Origin: Glaciecola punicea ACAM 611
GTDB lineage: Bacteria > Pseudomonadota > Gammaproteobacteria > Enterobacterales > Alteromonadaceae
Direction of reading: 5' to 3'
Length of the DNA stretch: 64,000 nt
Assembly: GCF_000252165.1 (NCBI RefSeq)
Contig: NZ_BAET01000030.1
Span: forward strand, 62,001-126,000
Both the position numbers and the translations under genes were made by a program. The notes below the pieces were generated by a model. It searched no databases, was not told the DNA's origin, and was given only the letters and a program-made list of their open reading frames with translations. How positions within the stretch are numbered: the first letter of the stretch is position 1; each line of letters opens with the position of its first letter. Below, piece by piece: positions 11,125-20,189 of this stretch.

Positions 11125-13098
11125 CTAACGACGATTGTTATTCACTAGCCACTGCTGCAAAGTTTTTTTGCTAATAGGCTTAATTAAATGACCTGCAATG
11201 GGAAAGTGTTCCAGCATGTGATGGTCAGGTTGGCTGCCGCTTAAAATGGTGACCTTGCCTAGCACAGTCCGTTCAAAAAACTTACGTATAAAGGCTTCTC
11301 CCTGCAGATCGGGCAGTCCTAAGTCGAGCAAATGATGCGATATTTGCGAGTTTGCTTGGCTATTTGCAATGGCTTGAAGCGCCGTACTTGAGTGAACTAC
11401 CGCATAGCCTAGCTGTTCAAGCAGCATTTGCATTACCGCTGCGCTGTCAGGATCGTCTTCTACCAAATGGATAAGCTCTAAGGGGGAATTAGGTGAGTGT
11501 ATGGCCGTTTTATTGTGATGTGCGCGTGAACATCCACTAGGAAGCACCTGTTTCAGCATTTCCCATAACTCTTGCTTATCTAAGGGCTTGGCAATGAGAT
11601 GATCAAAGCCGTCTTGCAATAATTCATTGTGTAAACCTTTGCTAATAGCGGCCGTCATAGCGACAATACAGCAGGTGTTGCCTTTTTCTCGCAGGGCCTT
11701 TACCGTCTCTTTCCCCGTCAGAACAGGCATATGCAGATCCATAAAAATAACATCAATAGGCTTATTGTTTTGCTCTGCTTGGGCCACCTTAGATAGCGCT
11801 TGTTCGCCGTTATTGGCAAACTCTACCTGCACCCCCGTTTCCTTGATGAAGTAGCCAGCTAATTGCCTAATTTCAAACACGTCGTCAACAACAAGGACAT
11901 GACCCGTATACCGAGGTGTTTTGAGCGAGTCTTGATTATCGTAGGATAGATTAAAATTATATTTTATGCGTTCAGGCGACATTCCATTGCACGGCATTTT
12001 AAGGGTAAACAAAGAGCCTGCAGCAGGCCTTGACTCAATAATGAGTTCCCCTCCCATTTTTTTAACTATTTCGGCGGTAATTGACAAACCCAAACCGGCA
12101 CCGCCTGCTTTGCGATCTGCTACGTCTTCAAGTTGTTTAAAAGGCGTGAAAATACCCTTTATTTTATCTTCGGCTATGCCAATCCCAGTATCGTTTATCT
12201 CAATACTCAGTTGCGTTTCTTCCTCTTCCTGTATTAAACCAGCGGTGACAGTAACACCACCGCGATCAGTAAACTTAATCGCATTGCCTACTAAATTAAC
12301 CAATGCTTGTTTAAAGCGAACGCCGTCTAAGGTGATCAGTCTAGGCAGCATTGTGCTACTGTCAAACGCTAAAAATAAGCCCTTGTCTAAGGCACTGACC
12401 GACAGTAATGAATTCACTTCTATAAGCAGCTCTTGAAAGTCAGTTGGTTCTTCTTTAAGTTCAAACTTGTCGACCGCTATTTTTGATAAGTCTAATACAT
12501 CGTTCAGCAAGCTTAATAAATGCTTACCGTTATTAGAGATAATCTTAAGTTCTTTTTGATATGAGGAAGTGTCTTCTTTTTCGAGCAGCAGAGAAGTGTA
12601 GCCTAATATGGAGGTAAGCGGTGTTCTTAATTCGTGGCTTAAATGTGCAATAAACTTGTCTTTAGCCACATTCTCAGCTTCACTTTTTAGCGCAAATAAG
12701 CGCGCGAACTCTAGTTCTTTTCGAGATATTGCGTAATGCACCGATTTTTCAAAAATATCGTCATCTATTGACGATTTCATGACAAAGTCTTGCGCACCGC
12801 TTTTAATAGCTTGCTTGGCAACTTCATCATCATTTTGGCCAGTTAGCATAATAATAGGCGTAGCGAGTTCAGCCTGTGCCACGGCGTTTAAAATTTCAAT
12901 GCCTTCGTAGCCTGCTAAACGATGGTCTAAAATACACAGATCAAACGCACGTTCGGTTAAGAGACTAATGGCCTCTTGCTTATCTGAACTGCTGACAAAG
13001 TAGCAGTCTGTGGCCACAAATTCTCTAAGCCTTTCTTCGATTAAAAACAAGTCGTCGAGATCATCGTCAATGATTAATACCGATTTTATATTATTCAC
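11125..13098 (-). CDS. Hybrid sensor kinase, REC-HisKA-HATPase-REC-REC
   Basis: A 657-residue cytosolic protein without membrane segments. Domains in order: receiver 1 (residues 5-125, IIDDD and CILDHRL); HisKA (LSHELRTPLTSILGY); HATPase_c (NLVGNAIKF, DTGIGI, GAGLGLSI); receiver 2 (VLVVDD, FMDLHMP, AKP); receiver 3 (LVEDDPD, LLDLGLPD, IKP). An input receiver ahead of the kinase implies control by another kinase, probably the CHASE3 protein encoded upstream, rather than by direct ligand sensing. It follows the single-receiver gene by 14 bases. No DNA-binding output is attached, so signal must pass onward, possibly to the NtrC-type regulator. Confidence 0.92.
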   Translation of the reverse strand: MNNIKSVLIIDDDLDDLFLIEERLREFVATDCYFVSSSDKQEAISLLTERAFDLCILDHRLAGYEGIEILNAVAQAELATPIIMLTGQNDDEVAKQAIKSGAQDFVMKSSIDDDIFEKSVHYAISRKELEFARLFALKSEAENVAKDKFIAHLSHELRTPLTSILGYTSLLLEKEDTSSYQKELKIISNNGKHLLSLLNDVLDLSKIAVDKFELKEEPTDFQELLIEVNSLLSVSALDKGLFLAFDSSTMLPRLITLDGVRFKQALVNLVGNAIKFTDRGGVTVTAGLIQEEEETQLSIEINDTGIGIAEDKIKGIFTPFKQLEDVADRKAGGAGLGLSITAEIVKKMGGELIIESRPAAGSLFTLKMPCNGMSPERIKYNFNLSYDNQDSLKTPRYTGHVLVVDDVFEIRQLAGYFIKETGVQVEFANNGEQALSKVAQAEQNNKPIDVIFMDLHMPVLTGKETVKALREKGNTCCIVAMTAAISKGLHNELLQDGFDHLIAKPLDKQELWEMLKQVLPSGCSRAHHNKTAIHSPNSPLELIHLVEDDPDSAAVMQMLLEQLGYAVVHSSTALQAIANSQANSQISHHLLDLGLPDLQGEAFIRKFFERTVLGKVTILSGSQPDHHMLEHFPIAGHLIKPISKKTLQQWLVNNNRR

Positions 13099-13112
13099 TT
13101 TACCCGCCCGTG

Positions 13113-13592
13113 CTATTTACTATCTTTATCTATTACTACGTGCGGAATAGTGGCGGTCTCAAACCAGTAGTTGTTAAAAGATTTCATCATATCCACGAGT
13201 AAATTAAATTTGCTTGGCTTAATCATGTAAGATGACGCACCTAAGCGGTAGCTTTTACTCACGTCTTCCTCTTCGCTGCTGGTAGATAATATAACAACCG
13301 GTATGCTGCACAATAGTGTATCTTCCTTGAGCTGCTTAAGTGTTTCGCGACCATCCAGAATGGGCATATTTAGGTCAAGCAAAATAACGCTGGGTAAATC
13401 ACTGATATCATTTAAAATATACTTGCCCTGACACCTCAAATAATCAAGCAATTCTTGTCCATCATTCACCGTGTGACATAAGTATTTGGACCCGCATGCT
13501 TCCATGGCATCTTGCGCTAACAATCTGTCATCTTCGTCATCTTCTGCCATAATAATGGTAAAGGGTCTTCGTGGGGTGGTGGGCAGGTTCAT
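13113..13592 (-). CDS. Single-domain response regulator (Rcp1 type)
   Basis: A 159-residue receiver-only protein: IIMAEDDEDDRLLAQDA (acidic pocket), VILLDLNMPILDG (phospho-acceptor Asp), VVILSTS and IKPSKF (conserved Lys), with a short tail. The DxEDDxDD/R pattern and the DLNMP-x-xDG core match the Rcp1-like receivers that partner with phytochrome-type and CHASE3 kinases. With no output domain it is likely a phosphate shuttle or sink between the CHASE3 kinase (15 bases upstream) and the hybrid kinase (14 bases downstream). Confidence 0.9.
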   Translation of the reverse strand: MNLPTTPRRPFTIIMAEDDEDDRLLAQDAMEACGSKYLCHTVNDGQELLDYLRCQGKYILNDISDLPSVILLDLNMPILDGRETLKQLKEDTLLCSIPVVILSTSSEEEDVSKSYRLGASSYMIKPSKFNLLVDMMKSFNNYWFETATIPHVVIDKDSK

Positions 13593-13607
13593 GTTTCACT
13601 TCCTCTG

Positions 13608-15080
13608 TTACTGCTTAATACTAATCAAGTAGTTGTTAATAGGCAAGGTCACTGTAAATACCGCGCCCTTGTCAATTTCGCTAATGGCGGCTATCTCACC
13701 ATTGTGGCGTTCTACGATACGGCGGCAAATGGCTAGACCGATGCCCGATCCTTTAAAAGCTTGACGGCTGTGCAGACGTTGAAAAGGGGCAAATATCTTT
13801 TGGGCATACTCTTGGTCAAAGCCTATGCCATTGTCGCTTACGGCGATACATACCCAGTTGCTTAAGCCCTCAACCTCAATTGAGGCGGGTTGGGCTACCG
13901 GTTTTATGCTGATACTGACCATTGGCGATGAGCGTGTTTGTGAAAACTTTATAGCATTGGCAAGTAAATTAAAAAGCAGCTGATGCATTTGGGTTGGGTC
14001 TGCGCTTATGCTAGGGAGTGGCGCTATATCGATCACGACATCAGTTTCTTCTATAAGGACATTTAAGTCATCCACACAGTCTTGTAACACCTCATTTAGT
14101 GCAACAGTTTGGAAAGATTTACCTCGTGTGCTTATGCGCGAAAATTCTAATAAATCGCTAATGAGTCTGCTCATGCGACTGGCCGCGCCGCGCATTCGAT
14201 ACAAATAGTCGCGCTGTTTATCACTCAAATTTTGTGCCTGCGTTTCAAGTCTGTCGCCAAAGGCCATAATTTTACGTAGCGGCTCTTGTAGATCATGCGA
14301 GGCGACAAAAGCAAAATCTTCAAGCTCTCGATTACTGCGGCTAAGTTCATCTGAAAATAAGGATAGCTCTTTTGTGCGCTCATCTACTGCTAGCTGCAAG
14401 CGGTCGTTTTGCGCTTCCATTTCAAGCTCTCGCGTTCGTTGATTTTTAATGTTCAGCTTAGCTAAAAAGAACAAGCCGATTAACAAGAGTAAACTAGTTG
14501 CAAAAAACACACTCAGATTGCGCGCTGATTCTTTGGTGATTAAGGCTAATTTTGTCACCTGCGCTGCAGCGATAGCGTTTGTATTCGATTTTATTTCTTC
14601 AAACAAACGATGTATTTCCGCGTAATTTTCGCGCCCATCGCCAGCATTCACTATGGCTACCGCTCGGGCGAAGTCACCTTTTTGGGCTATCCTAACGGTG
14701 GCGCTCAATTCGTCTACTTTTGTTTGAATGAGGGTTTTAAGCGAGCTGATAAGCCTTGCTTGTGCAGGAACGATTGAATGCTGTGTTTGCGAATGACTAA
14801 GCGATGCCTGTAAATTAGTCACGGCGTCGTTATAGTGTTTGAGGTAAGCCTCGTTTTGATTCAATAAATAACCGCGCTGGCCCGACTCCGCTTTTAATAC
14901 ATTCCCGTGCATTTCTTCTAAGGCAGTAACCGTATTAGTGGCCAGTGCAATCTCGCTGTGAAGTGCGGTTAATTTACTAATGGTAGCTTGGCTAATATAC
15001 GTGTTTATAGCTACCAGCGCTAGCAGCAGCATTGAAATGAAAATCCAAGAGCGAGTAGAGTGGGTCGATAAGAACGCCAT
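13608..15080 (-). CDS. CHASE3-domain membrane sensor histidine kinase
   Basis: A 490-residue sensor kinase. Helix 1 (about 11-30), a periplasmic four-helix CHASE3 domain (with the diagnostic ESGQRGYLL near residue 65) and helix 2 (about 185-205) precede a coiled coil and a phytochrome-type HisKA (VASHDLQEPLRKI). The HATPase follows with LLANAIKFS, DNGIGFD and GSGIGLAI. The signal is unknown. Gene order places it between the lone HisKA-like protein and the single receiver, with gaps of 12 and 15 bases, indicating one operon. Confidence 0.93.
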   Translation of the reverse strand: MAFLSTHSTRSWIFISMLLLALVAINTYISQATISKLTALHSEIALATNTVTALEEMHGNVLKAESGQRGYLLNQNEAYLKHYNDAVTNLQASLSHSQTQHSIVPAQARLISSLKTLIQTKVDELSATVRIAQKGDFARAVAIVNAGDGRENYAEIHRLFEEIKSNTNAIAAAQVTKLALITKESARNLSVFFATSLLLLIGLFFLAKLNIKNQRTRELEMEAQNDRLQLAVDERTKELSLFSDELSRSNRELEDFAFVASHDLQEPLRKIMAFGDRLETQAQNLSDKQRDYLYRMRGAASRMSRLISDLLEFSRISTRGKSFQTVALNEVLQDCVDDLNVLIEETDVVIDIAPLPSISADPTQMHQLLFNLLANAIKFSQTRSSPMVSISIKPVAQPASIEVEGLSNWVCIAVSDNGIGFDQEYAQKIFAPFQRLHSRQAFKGSGIGLAICRRIVERHNGEIAAISEIDKGAVFTVTLPINNYLISIKQ

Positions 15081-15092
15081 TATGCGTGTCTA

Positions 15093-15326
15093 TTATCTGT
15101 CTTTACTGGAGGCTGATGGCTTTGCTGCTAAACATTCTATCTCTTCATACAAGTCTTGAAGTAGATCGCTGCAATGCTTGGCGCTAAATATGATTTTATT
15201 AGATGCTTCTTCAACCTTTAGCGATGTGTCGTTTGCGTGGCTGAGTATTTTGATCAGCTCTGCCTGCATACTAATGGTATTTAAAGGCTTACGAATGTCG
15301 TGAACTCTTTGCTGTAGGCTGTTCAT
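15093..15326 (-). CDS. Small stand-alone HisKA-like (DHp) protein
   Basis: A 77-residue protein with no kinase domain. It begins MNSLQQRVHDIRKPLNTISM. The segment H-D-I-R-K-P-L-N-T-I matches the phospho-acceptor H box of HisKA dimerisation domains, and a second predicted helix (VEEASNKIIFSAKHCSDLLQ) would complete a DHp hairpin. There is no HATPase module. Its start overlaps the stop of the NtrC-type gene by four bases (ATGA), so the two are translationally coupled. By inference it could be a phosphotransfer relay, a decoy, or a dimerisation inhibitor acting on the CHASE3 kinase. I do not know a named family for it. Confidence 0.75.
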   Translation of the reverse strand: MNSLQQRVHDIRKPLNTISMQAELIKILSHANDTSLKVEEASNKIIFSAKHCSDLLQDLYEEIECLAAKPSASSKDR

Positions 15327-16675
15327 ATTTTTTCACCATATGCGTGCAAACGGTTATACAAGGTTTTAGTGGAAATGCCGAGCATTTCTGCTGCGGTGGT
15401 TTTGTTGCCGCCCACTTCATCGAGGGTGGCGTAAATTAGCGATTTTTCGACCTCTTCAATGGTATTACCCGCACTCATTACAGACGGTTTGTGGCTTTTT
15501 TGAGAAAAGGGCGAGTCGAATGTACTGGGGAGTTCGAGTGTTTTGCTGCCAGGCTCACTCATAATAAACGCTCTGTGGAGCGAATGCCTAAGCTCGCGCA
15601 CGTTGCCTGGCCAATCGTGGCTGGTGAGTATGTCAATTTGAGCGGGGCTTAGCACGAAGTGCTCGTTATGCTCGGTGTTTAACTGCGTTAAAAAAGCATT
15701 TGCCAACAGCGATATATCATCTTTTCTTTTTCGCAGCGGCGGTATTTCAATTGGAAACACGGCGAGTCTAAAGTAAATGTCTTCACGTAAAATATGCTCG
15801 TTTGCAATTTGATCAAGCGTGCGGTTTGTAGCACTAATAATTCGGCAGTTAACTAAAATTTCTTGCGTGCCGCCTACCCTGTTTACACGCTTGGTTTCAA
15901 GAACACGCAGCAGATTTGGTTGCATATCTATGGGCATTTCGGTAACTTCGTCTAAAAAAAGGCTGCCGCCGCTAGCCCTTTCAAAGACGCCTTTTTTCTG
16001 ACCGATAGCGCCCGTGAACGCGCCTTTTTCATGACCAAACAGTTCACTGCCTATTAGTTCTTTTGATAAACCGCCGCAGTTGGTGGCAATTAAATCACCT
16101 TGAGACAAACTTGCGTTATGAATCGCTTCTGCTACAAGCTCTTTACCCACACCGCTTTCGCCCATTAGCATCACGTTGGCGTGACTAGGCGCGACTCTCT
16201 CAATCATTTTATACAGCGTTTTCATTAAAGCAGACTCGCCCATTAAGCAGCCAAAATGTAAATTGGGAAGCGCATTTTTAGGCGGTGTTGATGTTGTTTT
16301 TATGGGTGCTTTCGTACGGGCGTGTTTTTTTGGCGTAAGCACCGACTCTAAGTCTTCACGTTCAATGGGTTTCATCAAATAATTTACGCCAGGCCCGGCT
16401 ATGTGATTTATGGCCGACTTAATTTGTGGATTGCCGGTTATAAAAGTAACGCGCGGCATTCTGGCTTTGTTCTTAAGCGCTTCATACACATGCAAACCAC
16501 TGCCGTCTGGTAGCATAAAGTCTATTAACAAGTGATCAAACTCATTATTTTGCAACCACTGCTTGGCTTCTTCTACCGACTCAGCAACTGATACAATATG
16601 CCCTAAAAATTCTATAATATGGCTTGCGACTTGTGTAAACTCGGGATCATCATCGATTAAGAGAACAGATTTCAC
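15323..16675 (-). CDS. Sigma-54-dependent NtrC-family response regulator
   Basis: A 450-residue enhancer-binding protein. A receiver (LLIDDDPEF, LLIDFMLPD, MKPI; residues 1-115) is followed by an AAA+ domain with Walker A GESGVGKE, the sigma-54-contacting GAFTGA loop, LFLDEVTEMP and the WPGNVREL arginine region. A C-terminal Fis-type helix-turn-helix (NKTTAAEMLGISTKTLYNRL) ends the protein. It activates sigma-54 promoters when phosphorylated. It is the first gene of the five-gene signalling cluster; no -24/-12 element was found just upstream, so its targets are probably elsewhere. Confidence 0.94.
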   Translation of the reverse strand: MKSVLLIDDDPEFTQVASHIIEFLGHIVSVAESVEEAKQWLQNNEFDHLLIDFMLPDGSGLHVYEALKNKARMPRVTFITGNPQIKSAINHIAGPGVNYLMKPIEREDLESVLTPKKHARTKAPIKTTSTPPKNALPNLHFGCLMGESALMKTLYKMIERVAPSHANVMLMGESGVGKELVAEAIHNASLSQGDLIATNCGGLSKELIGSELFGHEKGAFTGAIGQKKGVFERASGGSLFLDEVTEMPIDMQPNLLRVLETKRVNRVGGTQEILVNCRIISATNRTLDQIANEHILREDIYFRLAVFPIEIPPLRKRKDDISLLANAFLTQLNTEHNEHFVLSPAQIDILTSHDWPGNVRELRHSLHRAFIMSEPGSKTLELPSTFDSPFSQKSHKPSVMSAGNTIEEVEKSLIYATLDEVGGNKTTAAEMLGISTKTLYNRLHAYGEKI

Positions 16676-17031
16676 ATGATATCCTTTAAGTGGTTAATCT
16701 AAAAATGTCTTAGTTATTTGCTACTGAAACAAAACATGTACAATTAATACTTCTAATTATACCACAAACGCTTTTGATTAAGGACTCCGCGATCTTCACA
16801 TTGTATCTATCACTTTATTTATTTCAATATAATAAGGGCAAACTTCAGTTTCACTTGCACGTATACTAATATCGCTAAGCTACAGTCATAAACGAGCGTA
16901 AGTTAAAGACGCATTGTGTCAAATTTCTCTTATTGCTTAATTATATTGTTTTACACCTTACGAATAAAGGATTTTCGAGATAAACGCTTGTGACACACAA
17001 GAATAAATACACCAGTTAAATTAAGGTCGGC
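16676..17031. other. Divergent intergenic region, no gene
   Basis: About 356 AT-rich bases between the divergent NtrC-type and MATE genes. It must hold both promoters, but I see no strong sigma-70 hexamer pair, no sigma-54 element and no clear palindrome. Confidence 0.5.
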
Positions 17032-17052
17032 ATGGAACACACCCATAAATGA
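17032..17052 (+). promoter_or_regulatory. Six-codon leader ORF overlapping the MATE start
   Basis: ATG at 17032 reads MEHTHK and stops at TGA 17050-17052, overlapping the MATE start codon in an ATGA junction. AAGG at 17023-17026 lies five bases before this leader ATG. The MATE ATG has no independent Shine-Dalgarno sequence at proper distance. This suggests that the pump is translated by re-initiation after the leader peptide. Confidence 0.5.
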
Positions 17053-18416
17053 AGCCTGCATCCACAAAAAAAAATGAATCGTTGATATCGGGTTCTATTA
17101 TTTCCCACATGATCCGTTTATCAATTCCCGCGTCAATGGGGATGGTTTTTAATACACTGTACAACCTTACCGACATTTGGTTTGCAGGGTATATTTCTGA
17201 CGATGCACTGGCGGGTTTGTCGATAGCCGGGAGCGTCTTTTTTTTACTGCTAAGCATCGGTATTGGTATTCAGGCTGGTGCGTCGGCTATGATTGCACCG
17301 GGCGCGGGCAGAGGTGAAACCCACGAGGTGAAAGACTGGGTTAATAACGTAAGCGGCTTGGCAATTGGCTTTAGTGTGCTGTCATTTTTGCTCGGCATGC
17401 TGGCAGCGCGACCGTTAGTTGTTTTATTAGGCGCAGAAGCCCATATAGAACCTCTTGCCATGGAGTATTTATGGGTCACACTGGCCGGCTCTATTGGCTT
17501 TACGCTTTCGTTTGGTGCCGCCGGTGCCCTCATGGCCTTGGGCGACACAAAGTCGAATCGTAACGCACTAGCAATAGGTTTTTTTGCTAACTTTGCTTTA
17601 AATCCCCTGTTCACTTTTGGCTTAGGGCTTGGCGTGACCGGCATTGCCTTGGCCACCGTGGTTATAAAGCTTGCCACCGCGTTTTACTTGTTAAGAGTAC
17701 TGGCGCTACGCTTGAATATTAAGCTTAGGCCAGCATTTGACTGGCATCGCTGGCAGATCCTGTTAGCACAGGTGCTGCCAGCAAGCTTTAATATGCTGAC
17801 CATTATTTTGGGCAGTTTTATTACTGTGGCGCTTATTGGCCAGTTTGGCAGCGAACATGTGGCGGGCTACACGATTGGATTACGTCTTGAGCAAGTGTTG
17901 CTGCTGCCGGCGCTAGGCTTAAATAGTGCAGTTATGGCTATTGCAGGTCAAAACATGGGTGCAGGCCAAAATCTTCGTGTTGCACAAACCTTTCAAAAGA
18001 GTCTGCTAATTGGACTGGCGATGGCACTCGTATCAATGCCCATAATGTACTTCTTATCGCCCTTTATGATGGGGCTATTTAGCACTAACGAAGCGATTAA
18101 AAATACCGGCGTGACTTACCTTCGAATAGACGCTTTGGCATTTTATGCATACGTGGTGCTGTTCCAAAGTGTGGCGGTTTTACAAGCTATGCAAAAGCCC
18201 ATGTTTCCCCTGTATTTAGGCATTGCGCGTCAGCTTGTTATTCCCGCCAGCATCAACTATGTGCTAATTGTGGTGTGGGACTACCCCATGGTGTCTATGT
18301 TTTACACCATTGTGATAGTGGTAATATTAAGCGCGGTGCTTGCCTATTTTTATACTGCGCGTGAGATTGGCCGGCTGGTGCAGTCGACGTTAACGAGCAA
18401 GACTCACCGCGTATAA
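17049..18416 (+). CDS. MATE-family multidrug/Na+ efflux transporter
   Basis: A 455-residue protein with twelve predicted membrane helices arranged in two halves. The first starts MIRLSIPASMGMVFNTLYNLTDIWFAG, in which the R-L-S-x-P...N-x-x-D-x-x-F-x-G pattern is typical of NorM/DinF-type pumps; the second half contains LPASFNMLTIILGSF and ALGLNSAVMAIAGQNMGAGQ. MATE proteins export cationic drugs or metabolites using Na+ or H+. The protein has normal length. Substrate is unknown. Translation is probably coupled to the leader ORF at 17032. Confidence 0.92.
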   Translation: MKPASTKKNESLISGSIISHMIRLSIPASMGMVFNTLYNLTDIWFAGYISDDALAGLSIAGSVFFLLLSIGIGIQAGASAMIAPGAGRGETHEVKDWVNNVSGLAIGFSVLSFLLGMLAARPLVVLLGAEAHIEPLAMEYLWVTLAGSIGFTLSFGAAGALMALGDTKSNRNALAIGFFANFALNPLFTFGLGLGVTGIALATVVIKLATAFYLLRVLALRLNIKLRPAFDWHRWQILLAQVLPASFNMLTIILGSFITVALIGQFGSEHVAGYTIGLRLEQVLLLPALGLNSAVMAIAGQNMGAGQNLRVAQTFQKSLLIGLAMALVSMPIMYFLSPFMMGLFSTNEAIKNTGVTYLRIDALAFYAYVVLFQSVAVLQAMQKPMFPLYLGIARQLVIPASINYVLIVVWDYPMVSMFYTIVIVVILSAVLAYFYTAREIGRLVQSTLTSKTHRV

Positions 18417-18574
18417 GCCTTTAAAATCTGTAGCTTGTATAAATTTTATGACGAAAATACCCTTTGTATGTTATTATTTTACGCATGTAATATGCCTGAA
18501 TTTGCACGATTGTGATATTGTGTTCTACCCCATTATTTGATGTGTCGGTATTTTTTAAAAATACGTCGAAACTG

Positions 18575-18622
18575 TACCTAATACTATACCTAAAACTATG
18601 CCTAAAATTATGTCTAAAATTA
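18575..18622 (+). repeat. Four tandem 12-bp repeats across the nhaC start
   Basis: Four imperfect 12-bp units (18575-18586, 18587-18598, 18599-18610, 18611-18622) share the core CCTAAAA-T-A, or a one- or two-base variant of it. Two unit junctions form in-frame ATG codons at 18598 and 18610, so copy number changes would lengthen or shorten the N terminus or the leader by four codons without shifting frame. Confidence 0.75.
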
Positions 18623-20025
18623 CCCCCGACTCACCGCGCCCTCCTGGTTTTTTGCAGTCTTTAATGTGTTTTTGCGTCATTGTTATTACCATTGCCGGCG
18701 GGCTTTTCGGCTTAGGTATCAGCCTGCATGCGCTGATGTTTGTATGCTTGTTGTGGGTGGCTGTTAACGCCTACTTTCTTGGCTACGGTTATCCGCAAAT
18801 ACGCGAGTTAATGACCAGCGCACTGACGAGAGCTATGCCGGCTATTTACATCTTTATTTTGATTGGGATGGTCATTTCAAGTTTTATGCACAGCGGTACT
18901 ATCGCCACGCTCATGTATTATGGTCTTAGCTGGCTCAGTCCTGGATTATTCCTAGCAGTGGGTATGCTTTTATGCGCGCTAATGTCCGTTGCCACAGGTA
19001 CTTCATGGGGCACCGTAGGCACCTTAGGCGTAGTTTTCATTGGTATTGGCGCCGCAATGAATATTCCCCTGCCCTTGGTGGCTGGTATGATTGTGTGCGG
19101 GGCCACGTTTGGGGACAAAATGTCACCCATTTCTGACACCACCAACTTAGCGGCAATGAGCGCAGGAACTGATCTGTATCGGCATATTTATGCAATGCTG
19201 TTTACCACCGTGCCAAGTTTTATCATTGCCTTGTTAATATTTTTAGTGATTGGAATGTACTATGGCGAAGAAAATATTGTTCTTGTAGAAATCACGTCTA
19301 TACAGCTTGCGCTAAGCACTCACTTTAGTCTAATGCCTGTGGTCACGCTCGCCCCTTTGCTATTGCTTGCAACCCTTAGCATTCGGAGAGTACCTGCCGA
19401 AGTTACCATGTCGTGTAGCATTGTGTTGGCGGCGCTTATTGCCATATTTTACCAAGGCCTTAGCCCTATTTTTGTGCTCAATGCCCTGTGGGAAAACAGC
19501 CCTGGCGAAACGGGTATTGACACTTTAGACTCACTACTAGGCCGCGGCGGCATTAGTAGCATGAGCTGGACATTACTACTGGCTATAATGGCGATTGCGC
19601 TGGGCGGAATTTTACATGGTGCGGGTTTTTTGGCTTCCTTGCTAGCCGGTATTATCAAACGAGTACAGCGCACCGCTAGCCTTGTTGCCACCACGATTGT
19701 GTCGGGCTTTCTAGGCAATGTGGCTATGGGAGAAGCGTACATTTCTATTATTTTGAACTGCCAATTGTTCAAAACAAAATACGCCCAAAATAATATAGAA
19801 AGCGCCGTGTTATCACGTTCTGTAGAAGAAGGCTCTACCATGACTACTGGGCTTATCCCGTGGACAACAGCCGGTGCTTTTTATGCGGCCACGCTTGGCG
19901 TAGACGTTCTAGACTACGCTCCTTATGCGTTCTTTAATTATATGAATGCAATTGTTGCGGTGGTCATGGCAGCGTTGGGGATAGGCCTTCTTACACCGAA
20001 AGCCAAGTCCATTACTGCCAAATAA
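18598..20025 (+). CDS. nhaC: NhaC-family Na+/H+ antiporter
   Basis: A 475-residue inner-membrane antiporter with about eleven helices. The family core is clear: ATGTSWGTVGTLG followed by GATFGDKMSPISDTTNLAA, which carries the conserved Asp residues for ion exchange, and GNVAMGEAYISI...SRSVEEGSTMTTGLIPWTTAG in the second half. It extrudes Na+ or performs a related exchange such as malate/lactate. The start is either ATG 18598 or ATG 18610, both created by 12-bp repeats; no strong Shine-Dalgarno sequence precedes either. It is monocistronic. Confidence 0.9.
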   Translation: MPKIMSKITPDSPRPPGFLQSLMCFCVIVITIAGGLFGLGISLHALMFVCLLWVAVNAYFLGYGYPQIRELMTSALTRAMPAIYIFILIGMVISSFMHSGTIATLMYYGLSWLSPGLFLAVGMLLCALMSVATGTSWGTVGTLGVVFIGIGAAMNIPLPLVAGMIVCGATFGDKMSPISDTTNLAAMSAGTDLYRHIYAMLFTTVPSFIIALLIFLVIGMYYGEENIVLVEITSIQLALSTHFSLMPVVTLAPLLLLATLSIRRVPAEVTMSCSIVLAALIAIFYQGLSPIFVLNALWENSPGETGIDTLDSLLGRGGISSMSWTLLLAIMAIALGGILHGAGFLASLLAGIIKRVQRTASLVATTIVSGFLGNVAMGEAYISIILNCQLFKTKYAQNNIESAVLSRSVEEGSTMTTGLIPWTTAGAFYAATLGVDVLDYAPYAFFNYMNAIVAVVMAALGIGLLTPKAKSITAK

Positions 20026-20189
20026 TCGCTAACGCTAGTTACCCTGTCGGTGCGACTGCCTGCGCTGCTCACTGGCCAAAAGCGATCAGCCAAGAACTAA
20101 TAACTGCATGCATGTACTTATGTTTAATGTCAATTTACGCAATGCTAGGCAGGCTAGCTATCACTCACTATTTTTGAAGAGGTATTATA

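Noticed and set aside
11213-11235. GGTCAGGTTGG inside the hybrid kinase gene as another REP-like copy
   Set aside because: It lies in well-conserved coding sequence and matches only the short core, so chance is the simpler explanation.
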